Part shown: piece by piece, positions 1-11,458 of the stretch
Position numbering within the stretch: position 1 is the first letter of the stretch
Layout: each line of letters opens with the position of its first letter
NCBI RefSeq assembly: GCF_000378445.1
Contig: NZ_KB899746.1
Coordinates: 1 to 32,508, forward strand
Source: Deinococcus aquatilis DSM 23025
GTDB taxonomy: Bacteria > Deinococcota > Deinococci > Deinococcales > Deinococcaceae
DNA: 32,508 bases
Direction of reading: 5' to 3'
Notes under the pieces: model-generated
The model's input: only the letters and a program-made list of their open reading frames with translations
Database searches by the model: none
What the model was told of the DNA's origin: nothing
Translations under genes and position numbers: made by a program

Positions 1-405
1 AATCAGACCCTCATCTGTGCCTTGCACAACGCGGGGCCACTGGCCCCGTTCATCCTCACTGGTGCGGTCAATGGGGTGTCCTTTGAGTGGTACGTCCGAC
101 ACGTCCTGTGCCCCACCTTGCAGCCAGGACAAGTCGTTTTGATGGACAACCTCTCGTCACATCACCGAGCGTCCGTTCGGACGCTCATCGAAGCACAGAG
201 CTGTCACCTCTTGTTTCTCCCGCCCTACAGTCCGGACTTCAATCCCATTGAATTGATGTTTTCCAAAATCAAAGCGGCCGTACGGGCTGGCTCGTGGCGC
301 ACTTTAGATCAACTCCTCGCCGCGATCTGGGCGGCGTTGCAAACACTCACCCCTCAGGACAGCGCCGCCTGGTTCCGACATGCCTATCCTTCGGTCTCTT
401 TATGA
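1..405 (+). CDS. IS630-family transposase, C-terminal fragment
   Basis: The reading frame is open from base 1, so this is the C-terminal ~134 residues of a transposase truncated by the window edge rather than a short gene starting at the TTG at 22. It shows the second half of the DDE_3 catalytic core of IS630 transposases: the Asp in VLMDNLSSH (second acidic residue) and LPPYSPDFNPIEL, whose Glu is the third acidic residue of the triad. The first Asp and the N-terminal helix-turn-helix domain would lie upstream of the window. The visible part has no internal stop or frameshift, so the copy may be functional. The enzyme cuts and joins the ends of its own element. Confidence 0.88.
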   Translation, partial: NQTLICALHNAGPLAPFILTGAVNGVSFEWYVRHVLCPTLQPGQVVLMDNLSSHHRASVRTLIEAQSCHLLFLPPYSPDFNPIELMFSKIKAAVRAGSWRTLDQLLAAIWAALQTLTPQDSAAWFRHAYPSVSL

Positions 406-420
406 CAAATGCTATAAGCT
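1..420 (+). mobile_element. IS630-type insertion sequence, 3' end only
   Basis: The window opens inside an insertion sequence; only the distal part of the transposase gene and a short tail are present. The right boundary is set only roughly, just after the transposase stop near the ATGACAAATGCTATAAG stretch at about 403-419, because the left terminal repeat lies outside the window. IS630-family elements insert at TA, which fits the TA-rich tail, but the exact edge is an inference. Confidence 0.7.
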
Positions 421-426
421 TTGGCA

Positions 427-533
427 GGCGAACCCCCCCGTTGCTGACGCAACGCCCCCCCTCAAGGGGAGGACAAAAGCTTTTGTCCTCCCCTTGAGGG
501 GGGCTGGCTGCGAAGCAGACTGGGGGGTTCGCC
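427..533. repeat. Cloverleaf-like palindromic dispersed repeat, copy 1
   Basis: The outer ends GGCGAACCCCCC (427-438) and GGGGGGTTCGCC (522-533) are perfect 12-bp inverted repeats. Inside are three further stems: GTTGctgacgCAAC-type at 440-453, a long central palindrome with 24-bp perfect arms at 456-479 and 480-503, and CTGCttcGCAG at about 508-518. A second copy lies at 3007-3108 in opposite orientation. It resembles the small noncoding repeats known from Deinococcus genomes, but I cannot assign a named family. Confidence 0.85.
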
Positions 534-628
534 CAGAATCTCAATTCTGCATGCTTGCCAAGCTCAGCATTTGATGTTTCTGAATCGCAGAGATCAAGAG
601 ACATTCATTTCACAGCATTAACACCCTC

Positions 629-634
629 TACACT
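629..634 (+). promoter_or_regulatory. -10 box (TACACT), leaderless promoter of the hydratase gene
   Basis: TACACT fits TANNNT and ends 6 bases before the ATG at 641. No Shine-Dalgarno sequence is visible, which suggests that transcription begins at or next to the start codon. Confidence 0.6.
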
Positions 635-640
635 TTCCCC

Positions 641-1438
641 ATGAGCCAATCCGACTCCCCGGTGATTCTGAGCCGTACCCATGCTGGCGTGCGTACCCTG
701 ACCCTCAACCGGCCCGACAAGCTGAATGCCGCCAACGACGCCCTGTTGCTGAGCCTGACCGCCGAACTTCGGGCCGCCGATGCCGATGCGGGCGTGCGGG
801 TGGTGGTCATTACGGGCGCGGGCCGGGGCTTTTGCGCGGGGCAGGACTTGGGCGACGTGTCGGGGCGCGATATGACCTTCACCGAGCACCTGAACCACAC
901 CTATAACCCTCTGATCCGCACCATTCGCGGGCTGGGCAAACCCGTGATTACAGCGGTGAACGGCGTGGCAGCGGGCGCGGGCGCGAGTCTGGCCCTGTCG
1001 GGCGATATCCGGCTGTGGGCGCAGTCGGCCAGCCTGATCGAGGTGTTTTCCAACATAGCCCTTGTGCCCGACAGCGGCAGCACCTGGCTGTTGCCCCGGT
1101 TGGTGGGCTACCACCGCGCCTTTGCGCTGATGGCCCTCGCAGACCGCGTGCGGGCCGACGACGCGCTGAAGTACGGCCTGTGCGAAGAAGTCCTGGCCGA
1201 CGAGGATTTTGCAGACGCGGTGCAGGCCTACGCCGAACGCCTCGCCACTCGCCCCGCCCACGCGCTGAAACTGACCAAGCAGGCGCTGAACGCCGCCATG
1301 ACCAGCACGCTGGATCAGGCACTGGATCTGGAAGCCGAGTTGCAACAACTGGCCGGAGACCACTGGGAACACGAGGAAGGCGTGACCGCGTTCAAGGCCA
1401 AGCGTGCGCCGGAATTCGTGCGCCCAGAACCCGCATGA
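641..1438 (+). CDS. Enoyl-CoA hydratase/isomerase family protein, PaaG-like
   Basis: This is a 265-residue crotonase-fold protein of normal family length. GRGFCAGQDL (61-70) is the first oxyanion-hole segment, and NGVAAGAGASLAL (107-119) carries the second. LVPDSGSTWLLPRL (141-154) contains the Asp used by PaaG and ECI-type isomerases instead of the hydratase Glu. These motifs match PaaG, the 1,2-epoxyphenylacetyl-CoA isomerase of phenylacetate breakdown, more closely than FadB-type hydratases. However, no other paa gene is nearby, so a general role in fatty or aromatic acyl-CoA metabolism is equally possible. It is cytosolic. The start follows a TANNNT box with no Shine-Dalgarno. The stop overlaps the next start (ATGA), so the two genes are probably co-transcribed and translationally coupled. 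Confidence 0.88.
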   Translation: MSQSDSPVILSRTHAGVRTLTLNRPDKLNAANDALLLSLTAELRAADADAGVRVVVITGAGRGFCAGQDLGDVSGRDMTFTEHLNHTYNPLIRTIRGLGKPVITAVNGVAAGAGASLALSGDIRLWAQSASLIEVFSNIALVPDSGSTWLLPRLVGYHRAFALMALADRVRADDALKYGLCEEVLADEDFADAVQAYAERLATRPAHALKLTKQALNAAMTSTLDQALDLEAELQQLAGDHWEHEEGVTAFKAKRAPEFVRPEPA

Positions 1439-2964
1439 AGGTCGCGGTTGCCGATGTAGGCACCAATTCCAGCCATCTGCTGATTGCCGAGGCACAGGCC
1501 GGAGCCAATCAGGGGGGCGATTTCCGGGTGCTGGACGCCCTCAAAGACCGCACCAAGCTGGGCGAGTGCCTCGACGCCGCCGGAAACATGACCCCCGAGG
1601 GGGAAAACCGCCTGGCCTCGGCAATGACGCGTTTTCGGGAGCTGGCCGCCGCTGCGGGCGTGAATGAGGTGCGCGTGTATGCCACCAGCGCCCTGCGCGA
1701 AGCCCCCAACGGCCCCGAGGTGGCGGCGCGGATTCAGGCCCGCACCGGGGTCTATCCATCGGTCATCAGCGGCGAGCGGGAAGGCGAACTGACCTATCTG
1801 GGCGTGGCCCACAGCGTGGAACTGGGGCCAGACAACGTGCTGCTGGATTTGGGGGGCGGCAGTCTGGAATTTGTGCGGGGCGGCCCCGCTCAGGCCGCCG
1901 ACATCCTGAGCCTGCCGCTGGGCAGCATCCGCATGACGCGGGCGCACCTGTCGCCAGAAGCGCGTGGTTCCGGCAACCGTGCCAACGTACAAGCTGTACA
2001 AGGTGCCGTGCGGCAGGCGTTGGCCCCACACGCCGCCCGCTTTCAGATTCGCCCCGACACCCGCGTCATTTTGTCGAGTGGCACGGCGGAAGCTGCCGCC
2101 GCAGTGCTTTCTGGCCGCGAGGGAAGCATCAATGGCGTGCACTTTTCGGTGGCCGACCTCGCCGGGTTGCTGGAGCGGGTGCGCCGGTTGTCGCCTGCCC
2201 AGCGGGCCAAATTGCCGGGACTGGACAAACGGGCCGATACCATTCTGGCGGGGCTGGCGGTGCTGCACGCCGCGCTGGAACTGCTGGGAGCCAACGAGGT
2301 CACGGTCAGCGAAGGTGCCCTGCGCGAGGGCATGCTCATCGAGGAACTCTCGCGCTTCCAGAGTTTTTCTTCGGGCCTGAGCGCCCGCCAACGCAGCGTG
2401 CTGGCAACTGCCGAACGCTTCGGGGCCAATCTGGGGCATTCGCAGCAGGTGGCGGCCCTATCCCGCGCCCTGATGGATGGCCTGATCGCGGCGGGCCAGC
2501 CCTTTCCCGAAGAGGCCCGCAGCCTGCTGACCGCCGCCGCCGCCCTGCACGAAACCGGCCAGATCGTGGCCCAGAGCAGCCACCACAAACACAGCGCCTA
2601 CCTGATCCGGCACGCCGAACTGCGCGGTTTCGGGCCGCACGACATAGAGCGGATCGCGCAGGTGGCCCGCTACCACCGCAAGAGCCTGCCCAAGCCGTCG
2701 CACCCCGAATTTATGGCCCTGCCCGCCACAGACCGCGCCCTCGTTTCGCGGCTCTCGGCCATCCTGCGCGTGGCCGATGGTCTTGACCGCTCGCACGCGG
2801 GCCAGACCCAGATTCACGCCCTCCACAAAACTTCGGCAGGCTGGACAGTCCAGATCAGCGGGGCCACGCCGCTGGATCTGGCGGGCGCACGCGACAAGGC
2901 CGACCTGTGGGCGCGGGAATTCGGCGGGCTGCAATTCAAGGTCATGGCAGCTGAAACAGCCTGA
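1435..2964 (+). CDS. ppx: Ppx/GppA phosphatase family protein (exopolyphosphatase-like)
   Basis: This 509-residue protein starts at the ATG inside the ATGA overlap with the upstream gene. The frame is open much further upstream, but that part is a shadow of the hydratase gene. The N-terminal ASKHA ATPase-fold domain begins VAVADVGTNSSHLLI (about 3-17) and has the second phosphate loop LLDLGGGSLEF (about 139-149). The C-terminal third, with HETG and SHHKHSAYLIRHAEL, is the HD-like helical domain of long Ppx/GppA proteins. Members remove terminal phosphate from polyphosphate or hydrolyse pppGpp; sequence alone does not separate the two activities. It may link polyphosphate or stringent signalling to the preceding acyl-CoA gene, but that link is only inferred from the overlap. 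Confidence 0.88.
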   Translation: MKVAVADVGTNSSHLLIAEAQAGANQGGDFRVLDALKDRTKLGECLDAAGNMTPEGENRLASAMTRFRELAAAAGVNEVRVYATSALREAPNGPEVAARIQARTGVYPSVISGEREGELTYLGVAHSVELGPDNVLLDLGGGSLEFVRGGPAQAADILSLPLGSIRMTRAHLSPEARGSGNRANVQAVQGAVRQALAPHAARFQIRPDTRVILSSGTAEAAAAVLSGREGSINGVHFSVADLAGLLERVRRLSPAQRAKLPGLDKRADTILAGLAVLHAALELLGANEVTVSEGALREGMLIEELSRFQSFSSGLSARQRSVLATAERFGANLGHSQQVAALSRALMDGLIAAGQPFPEEARSLLTAAAALHETGQIVAQSSHHKHSAYLIRHAELRGFGPHDIERIAQVARYHRKSLPKPSHPEFMALPATDRALVSRLSAILRVADGLDRSHAGQTQIHALHKTSAGWTVQISGATPLDLAGARDKADLWAREFGGLQFKVMAAETA

Positions 2965-3006
2965 GCCAGAACCGGCCTATTGATCCCTGTGTGCCTCGGC
3001 CACGCC

Positions 3007-3108
3007 TAACCCCCCAGTCGGCTTCGCCGCCAGCCCCCCTTAAGGGGAGCGCAAAAGCGCAGTGGTCCTCCCCTTAAGGGGGGCGTTGCGTCAGCAACGG
3101 GGGGGTTA
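3007..3108. repeat. Cloverleaf-like palindromic dispersed repeat, copy 2 (inverted relative to copy 1)
   Basis: The ends TAACCCCCC (3007-3015) and GGGGGGTTA (3100-3108) pair. Inside are a GGCttcGCC stem, a central CCCCCCTTAAGGGGA...TCCCCTTAAGGGGGG stem and GTTGCgtcaGCAAC. The GTTGC stem is at the right here and at the left in copy 1, so the two copies face opposite ways. Only the central loop (GCGCAAAAGCGCAGTGG) and some stem bases differ. The changes are paired (TCAA/TTGA to TTAA/TTAA), as expected if the folded form matters. With the terminator at 3190-3227 it fills most of the 306-bp gap between ppx and ftsH. Confidence 0.85.
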
Positions 3109-3189
3109 TGTTGCCCAACGTTGTGTTGCCCAGCCTGCAATAGGGTGGCCCATCTCCGCAAGAATCAACAAGCCAGAACCCCCGAGCGC

Positions 3190-3227
3190 AAGCCAAACAA
3201 AAACAACTCCCAAACAGCGGGAGTTGT
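3190..3227 (-). terminator. Rho-independent terminator of ftsH
   Basis: Read on the minus strand, ACAACTCCC (3227-3219) and GGGAGTTGT (3211-3203) form a 9-bp stem with a 7-base loop, followed by TTTTTGTTT. It lies about 45 bases after the ftsH stop codon. Confidence 0.85.
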
Positions 3228-3270
3228 GGTCGGCCTGAAGGTATTGGCCTGAACTTGTTTTGAGAAAACT

Positions 3271-5136
<1,866 letters not shown>

Positions 5137-5143
5137 GAGAAAT

Positions 5144-5148
5144 CCTCC
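5144..5148 (-). promoter_or_regulatory. Strong ribosome binding site (GGAGG) fixing the TTG start of ftsH
   Basis: GGAGG reads on the minus strand seven bases before TTG at 5136. It is one of only four clear Shine-Dalgarno sites in the window, the others preceding mdh, the ferritin-like gene and the exported protein at 24219. Confidence 0.8.
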
Positions 5149-5211
5149 AGAAATAGAAAGTACGAAGGGCGAAAAAACGCGGGTGAAGCCGACAGATGCT
5201 CCATGAAGTTG

Positions 5212-5217
5212 AGTGTA
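5212..5217 (-). promoter_or_regulatory. Candidate -10 box (TACACT) of ftsH
   Basis: TACACT on the minus strand fits TANNNT and lies about 75 bases before the ftsH start. No convincing -35 is seen at 17 bases. This is the best candidate in the 278-bp gap, but unproven. Confidence 0.35.
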
Positions 5218-5347
5218 CCAGACTCAAGATGTGTGGGTGTAGGCAGTGTCACACGTTGGCTTGAGCAAGTGCTAAGGGGCGGTGTTTTTCAGGCTGGATG
5301 TGGGTCGTGGGCTGCGGGAAGACATGGAGGGTGAATCTGTGTTGTTG

Positions 5348-5385
5348 CCTTTCCCACTCACCACTGACCTCTCACCACTCATCCT
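5348..5385. repeat. CCACTCACCACTGAC-type dispersed motif
   Basis: CCTTTCCCACTCACCACT (5348-5365) followed by GACCTCTCACCACTC. The same 18 bases occur reversed and complemented at 18428-18445, and a related doubled form lies at 8432-8460. All three are intergenic. Confidence 0.6.
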
Positions 5386-5400
5386 TTCTTTCTTCCGCGC

Positions 5401-5406
5401 TAAACT
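5401..5406 (+). promoter_or_regulatory. -10 box (TAAACT), leaderless promoter of the TPR gene
   Basis: TAAACT ends 8 bases before the ATG at 5415. It supports that ATG over upstream in-frame starts. Confidence 0.55.
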
Positions 5407-5414
5407 GGTGGGTA

Positions 5415-6812
5415 ATGATTGAGGTCGCCACCACCTGGCAGCAGGCTTGCACGGCTCTCGCAGGGGGCGATTACGACACGGCATTCAACGTGCTGGACAG
5501 CGCCATGCGGGAAGCCAAGAAACACGAACGGGCGCGGATTGCCCTGTACGTCGCCAGTGTCCATGCGCTGTACGGCGACACTTCTACCAACGAGGTGGCC
5601 CTGGCACTGCGGGAGGCCCGCACGCTCGATCCTGCCCTGACGACCGATCCGCTGTATGCGGCGCTGATGGCCGAACTGGACGCCCGCCTGCGCGAAGGCG
5701 AGGCCACGCCGCCTCCCGCTGCCGTGCGTGAAGCCGCCGACCCGTTGGCCCGTTTTCATGCGATGTGCGCCCTCGCACTGGCCGAAAAGCCGCAGGAAGC
5801 ACTGGATATTCACCTGCCCAGCACCGAGTTGCCCGAGCATCTGCGCTGGCGTCTGCGCTCCTGGCAGGCCGACAGTCAGGAGCAGTTGGGGCATACAGGA
5901 GACGCCATTCATCTATACGGCGAGGCGGCACACCTGACGGGCGGCCTGAACCGGGCCATCATGTTGCAGGAGCAGTCCGCACTGATGCTGACAGTGGGCC
6001 AGACGGCGGAAGCCACTGCTGCCCTGGATCAGGCCCGCGCCCTGTACACCGGGCAGGAACCCGACGAGGGCCTGAATCTGGCGACCTGGTACTACCTGCG
6101 GGCACAGGCCATGCTGAACCTGGAGCAGCCCGAGGCCGCGCATGAGGCCATCAAGGAAGCGGCCCGGCTGGAGCGCGAACACGGCGACCCCAGCTACGGC
6201 GTGGCGCTGGTGCGCGGCCAGATTCTGACCCAACTGGGCTTGCAGGAACAGGCCATCGCTGCCTTCGAGGAAGCCCTGAAACTGGCAACGGAGGCCGATA
6301 GGCCATATGCCAACCACGAACTCGGCGTGGCCCTGCTGGACCTGGACCGCCCGGTAGATGCCCGTGAGCGCCTGGAAGCCGTGCTACAAGACCCCGAGTA
6401 TCCGTATCTGCCCGAAGTGCTGGCCGACATGGCCGAATGTGATTACCGCCTGGGCCGCCTTCAGGAAGCGCAGCAGACCGCAGAGCAGGCCCTGGCGCAG
6501 GGCGCAGTGATTCCGGCCAGCCTGGTGCTGGGCAGCGTGGCACTGGATTATTACCACCTCGACGACGCCCTGGAACACTATGAGCGCGTGGTACGCGAGG
6601 CCGCTCCAGACAGCCGGGACTGGATCACCGGGCACCAGATGGCCGCTGACGTGATGGCCCAGCAGGGATTTTTGAACCCGGCTGCCGCCTATGCCCACGC
6701 CCAGCAGGCTCTGGCCCATACCCCCGAAAGCGACGACTGGCACGTGACTCTGCGCGACCACCTGCGGAAAGCTGAAGCCCTGATGGGCAGCGGCGGGCGC
6801 ACGCTGAACTGA
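5415..6812 (+). CDS. TPR repeat protein
   Basis: This 465-residue, Ala/Leu/Glu-rich protein is built almost entirely of paired helices. Tetratricopeptide-like units recur, for example around [18 protein letters not shown] near the N-terminus, [18 protein letters not shown] mid-protein, [17 protein letters not shown] and [15 protein letters not shown]. There is no signal peptide, membrane segment or catalytic domain, so it is probably a cytosolic scaffold for protein-protein contacts. The partner is unknown. The frame is open back to 5298, but that part contains the dispersed CCACTCACC motif and would place a start upstream of the -10 box, so I take the ATG at 5415. A 114-bp gap follows before gatB, which has its own promoter box. 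Confidence 0.85.
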   Translation: MIEVATTWQQACTALAGGDYDTAFNVLDSAMREAKKHERARIALYVASVHALYGDTSTNEVALALREARTLDPALTTDPLYAALMAELDARLREGEATPPPAAVREAADPLARFHAMCALALAEKPQEALDIHLPSTELPEHLRWRLRSWQADSQEQLGHTGDAIHLYGEAAHLTGGLNRAIMLQEQSALMLTVGQTAEATAALDQARALYTGQEPDEGLNLATWYYLRAQAMLNLEQPEAAHEAIKEAARLEREHGDPSYGVALVRGQILTQLGLQEQAIAAFEEALKLATEADRPYANHELGVALLDLDRPVDARERLEAVLQDPEYPYLPEVLADMAECDYRLGRLQEAQQTAEQALAQGAVIPASLVLGSVALDYYHLDDALEHYERVVREAAPDSRDWITGHQMAADVMAQQGFLNPAAAYAHAQQALAHTPESDDWHVTLRDHLRKAEALMGSGGRTLN

Positions 6813-6911
6813 GCGGGCAGGCAGGGCGGGTCTGCAAGAAATTGCTGGGCCTGACACCGGAATAGCTGACTGAAATAGACCGGAACAGAAGGCCCGCGTC
6901 TGCCCCCGCGC

Positions 6912-6917
6912 TATCCT
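6912..6917 (+). promoter_or_regulatory. -10 box (TATCCT), leaderless promoter of gatB
   Basis: TATCCT ends 9 bases before the ATG at 6927, with no Shine-Dalgarno sequence between them. Confidence 0.55.
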
Positions 6918-6926
6918 GACTGCCAT

Positions 6927-8387
<1,461 letters not shown>

Positions 8388-8431
8388 GCATCCGAAGGGT
8401 TCACCCGCTTCCCACTCCCGCCCCGCTTTTT

Positions 8432-8460
8432 CCACTCACCACTGACCACTCACCACTGAC
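8432..8460. repeat. Tandem CCACTCACCACTGAC dispersed motif
   Basis: CCACTCACCACTGA occurs twice in direct tandem between gatB and the membrane protein gene. It is related to the motifs at 5348 and 18428. Confidence 0.6.
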
Positions 8461-8471
8461 TGATCCCTGTT

Positions 8472-9206
8472 ATGGCTGACGAAATGAAGGCCCCCACCCC
8501 CAAAGCCTCCCCGAATGCGGGCGCTCCCCGCTGGCGTTCGCTGGCGCTGGGGGCGCTGTGGGTGCAGGTGGCGTCTCTGTTCGGGCTGGTCGCCTACGCG
8601 CTCTGGGCCGACCGTCTGGATGAGGTGGCGTGGCTCAATGCCCTCGATTCCTTCCTGGCCGCGCTGGTGCTGTGGTGGTGGACGGCAACTCTGTCCCGAG
8701 TGACGCTGGGGCAGGCCATTTCCACCGAACCGTTGCCGGGGCCGGACGCACCCGGTGCAGGTCAGTTGCGGGCGCTGCGAGCCGCGTTTCCGTGGCTGAC
8801 CGCGCTCCGGCTTTCGCTGTGGTTTCTCACGGTGCTGAGCGTGACCAACACACCCTCTTCAGAGGCCAATCCGGTGGCCCTGACCGCCCTGCTGACCACC
8901 TGGGGCGCGGCCATTTTTGCCAGCAACGCCGTGTACGGCAGTCTCGCACGGCTGGCCGCCAATCCCGCCGACCCCGTGGACCGCGAGCGGCTGCTGGGCT
9001 GGCTGAACCTGTCTGCGGCCCTGAGTGTCGCCATGACCGTCTTCAATGTCGTGCCCATCGCCGGATTCAGCTCCGCACCCGATCTCACCAATCAGGTGGT
9101 CTACGGCCTGTCGGGCGTGCTGGACGTGGTCGCCACATTACTGGCTTTCCGGGCTGTACAGACCATGCCCGTGGACGCCGCGTTAGTGCAGAAGGCAGAG
9201 AAGTAA
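8472..9206 (+). CDS. Integral membrane protein of unknown function
   Basis: This 244-residue protein has about six hydrophobic segments: near residues 18-42, 53-73, 107-125, 136-158, 176-198 and 210-230. The N-terminal ~17 residues are polar (Lys/Pro/Ala). I recognise no enzyme or transporter motif and do not assign a function. The gene has no clear Shine-Dalgarno or TANNNT box at the expected distance, and the tandem CCACTCACC motif lies directly upstream. It follows gatB by 84 bp and converges with the antiporter gene, the stop codons being only about 25 bp apart. Confidence 0.8.
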   Translation: MADEMKAPTPKASPNAGAPRWRSLALGALWVQVASLFGLVAYALWADRLDEVAWLNALDSFLAALVLWWWTATLSRVTLGQAISTEPLPGPDAPGAGQLRALRAAFPWLTALRLSLWFLTVLSVTNTPSSEANPVALTALLTTWGAAIFASNAVYGSLARLAANPADPVDRERLLGWLNLSAALSVAMTVFNVVPIAGFSSAPDLTNQVVYGLSGVLDVVATLLAFRAVQTMPVDAALVQKAEK

Positions 9207-9231
9207 GCACACCCCCAATCGCCGTACAGGG

Positions 9232-11340
9232 TCACTTCGTCCAGCCGTGTTCGTAGCAGTAGGCCCACGTTTCGCCCGGTTCGGCGCTGCGAATAATGGG
9301 ATGCGACTGGCTGTGGGCGTGGCGAGTGGCGTGTTTGTTTTTGCTGGAATCGCAGCAGCCCACATGCCCGCAGGTCATGCAGGTTCTCAGATGAACCCAG
9401 GTATCCCCGCTGGCGATGCACTCCAGGCAGGCGTCGGCTTCGGGTGTGATGGGGCCAGCGTGGGCGTGGGCGTGGTCGCACTGGGCCTGCTGTTCGGCGC
9501 TCAGCGTGACGGCGGGTCGCTCGGCCAGATGGCGGGCAATCTCGGCCCGCGTGATGTGTTCGGGGGTCAGCAGGTCCAGCAGTCCGGCAGCAATTTCGCG
9601 GCGCGGCGTCAGGACATGGCGTGCGCCCAACGCCTGCAACTGCATCAGGGCTTCGGGGCTTTCGGCGTGGGTCAAAATATCCAGTTCGGGGGCCACCGTG
9701 CGGGCCACGCTCACGGCGCGTTCGGTCATTTCGGGGTCGTCATCGGCAATCACGAGGGCGCGGGCCGAGGCCAGATTCAGTTCGCGCAGCAGACCCGCGC
9801 GGGTGTAATCGGCGATCAGTACCGGAGCGCCGCGCCCGGTCAGTTCACTGGCTCCGTCGGGGCTGCGCGTGATGACCGAATAAGGCAGTCCGGCGCGGCT
9901 GAGGGCGCGGGCAGCCAGGCGGGCATGCGGCCCGTATCCGGCAAAGATGACCCGTCCGGCCACCGGCAGGGCCGAATGGGTCTCCGGCTCTGTGGGTGCG
10001 GAGGCGGCAGTCTGTACGGCAGCAGCTTCGCGCCTCCTGGCCCCCGGAAGTCTGGTACTGACGGTTGCCAGCGGCCCGGCCAACGCCGCCACCGCTGGCG
10101 TGAGGCCCATCAAAAGCACGGTGGCCGCAATGAAAATCTGTGTGCCGCGTTCACCCAGTCCGGCAAAACTGAGGCCCAGATCCTGCCCGCTGCCCGCCAG
10201 CACAAAGGAAAATTCTCCCACCTGCGCCGTGAGCAGCGCCACCGGAAGGGCAATGGCCGCGCGTTCGCCCAGCAGCCGCACGCTGACCCCCGTGACCAGG
10301 GCCTTCAGGACGGCCATCAGCAGCACCACGCCCAGCACGGTCGGCAGGTTGCGAATCAGGAATCCCAGATCGAGTTGCAGACCCACCGACAGGAAAAACG
10401 CCGCGCTGAACAGGATTTGCAGCGGCAAGATTTCTCCGAGGGCCTGCATTCCGTAGCGGCTTTCACTGACCAGCAGGCCCGCCAGGAATGCCCCCAGCGC
10501 GAGGCTCACGCCCGCCGCCGCCGTGAGGCTGGCCGTGCCGAAACACAGCGCCACCACCGTCAGCAAAAAAATCTCGTTGCTACAGGTGCGGGCCACCACT
10601 TCCATGATCGGCGGCACGAGGCGGCGGGCAGCCACCAGCACGAAGACGATGATGCCCGCAGCTTTGGCGAGGGCCAGCGCCACCCCGCCCACGCCGCCCC
10701 CCTGTCCGGCCAGCATGGGAATCAGCAGCACCATCAGCACCACGGCCAGATCCTGAAAAATCAGGATGCCCAGCGCGACCTGCCCCGTGCGTGCGCCTGT
10801 CTGACCGCGCTCGGCCAGCACCCGCATCACGATAGCGGTACTGGACAGGGCGATCAGGCACCCCGTAAACACGGCGCTCTGCCACCCCACGCCGGAAGCC
10901 ACCAGCGCCCCGGCCACAGCAGTGACGGTCAGGCCCACCTGAAGGCCGCCGCCCAGAAAGATCAGCCGGGCAATGCGTTGCAGCCGCTCCAAACTGAATT
11001 CGATGCCGATGGTAAACAGCAGCAGCATCACCCCCACCTCGGAGGCGGCGGCGATCAATTCCTGATCTCGAATCAAACCAAGTGCCCCCGGCCCCGCCAG
11101 CACGCCCGCCAGCAAAAAACCGATGATGGGAATGAGGCCCAGGCGGAACGACAGGTAGGCGGCCAGCGCCGACACCCCCAGCAACAGGGTCAGTTGAAGC
11201 AGGAAAGGGGGCGGGCCAGCGTGGGCGGCCTCGGCTGGAGTGGCAGCGGCTCCGGCCCATCCTCCCCAGTCCAGTCCACCGACCCCCCACCCAGCACAGG
11301 CCACTGCGACCCACATCACCCAGCAACAGACACGCCACAT
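9232..11340 (-). CDS. CPA2-type cation:proton antiporter with TrkA-N domain and C-terminal UBP-type zinc finger
   Basis: This 702-residue protein has three modules. Residues about 48-430 are a KefB/GerN-like Na+/H+ exchanger membrane domain with roughly 12 helices, including [29 protein letters not shown] and [17 protein letters not shown]. Residues about 465-590 are a cytosolic TrkA-N/Rossmann regulatory domain starting [18 protein letters not shown], followed by VLIADYTR. The last ~85 residues are a UBP-type zinc finger: [34 protein letters not shown], then spaced His residues and [12 protein letters not shown]. It probably exchanges K+ or Na+ for H+ under ligand control. In eukaryotes the UBP finger binds the free C-terminus of ubiquitin; its bacterial role is unknown. 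A hydrophobic N-terminal segment (about 1-20) precedes the first exchanger helix. Confidence 0.92.
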   Translation of the reverse strand: MWRVCCWVMWVAVACAGWGVGGLDWGGWAGAAATPAEAAHAGPPPFLLQLTLLLGVSALAAYLSFRLGLIPIIGFLLAGVLAGPGALGLIRDQELIAAASEVGVMLLLFTIGIEFSLERLQRIARLIFLGGGLQVGLTVTAVAGALVASGVGWQSAVFTGCLIALSSTAIVMRVLAERGQTGARTGQVALGILIFQDLAVVLMVLLIPMLAGQGGGVGGVALALAKAAGIIVFVLVAARRLVPPIMEVVARTCSNEIFLLTVVALCFGTASLTAAAGVSLALGAFLAGLLVSESRYGMQALGEILPLQILFSAAFFLSVGLQLDLGFLIRNLPTVLGVVLLMAVLKALVTGVSVRLLGERAAIALPVALLTAQVGEFSFVLAGSGQDLGLSFAGLGERGTQIFIAATVLLMGLTPAVAALAGPLATVSTRLPGARRREAAAVQTAASAPTEPETHSALPVAGRVIFAGYGPHARLAARALSRAGLPYSVITRSPDGASELTGRGAPVLIADYTRAGLLRELNLASARALVIADDDPEMTERAVSVARTVAPELDILTHAESPEALMQLQALGARHVLTPRREIAAGLLDLLTPEHITRAEIARHLAERPAVTLSAEQQAQCDHAHAHAGPITPEADACLECIASGDTWVHLRTCMTCGHVGCCDSSKNKHATRHAHSQSHPIIRSAEPGETWAYCYEHGWTK

Positions 11341-11442
11341 GGGATCAGAATGGCACGCGTGGTCAGCGTTTGACAGCGCCCGGCCTTATCTTTTGGAATT
11401 TTCTGTGGACTTTCCCCTGGGCACTTTCTGCCGAAGGCGCGA

Positions 11443-11448
11443 TATGCT
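11443..11448 (+). promoter_or_regulatory. -10 box (TATGCT), leaderless promoter of the PfkB kinase gene
   Basis: TATGCT ends 10 bases before the ATG at 11459, within the divergent 118-bp gap shared with the antiporter gene. Confidence 0.5.
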
Positions 11449-11458
11449 TCCGGCATTC

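Noticed and set aside
605..2439. Two long minus-strand frames (605-1495 and 1315-2439)
   Set aside because: Antisense of the hydratase and ppx genes; low-complexity Gln/Gly/Ala composition and no promoter box.
9247..11373. 708-residue plus-strand open frame opposite the antiporter
   Set aside because: It is antisense to a clear CPA2/TrkA-N/UBP protein and has a Gln/His/Arg-rich composition without motifs.
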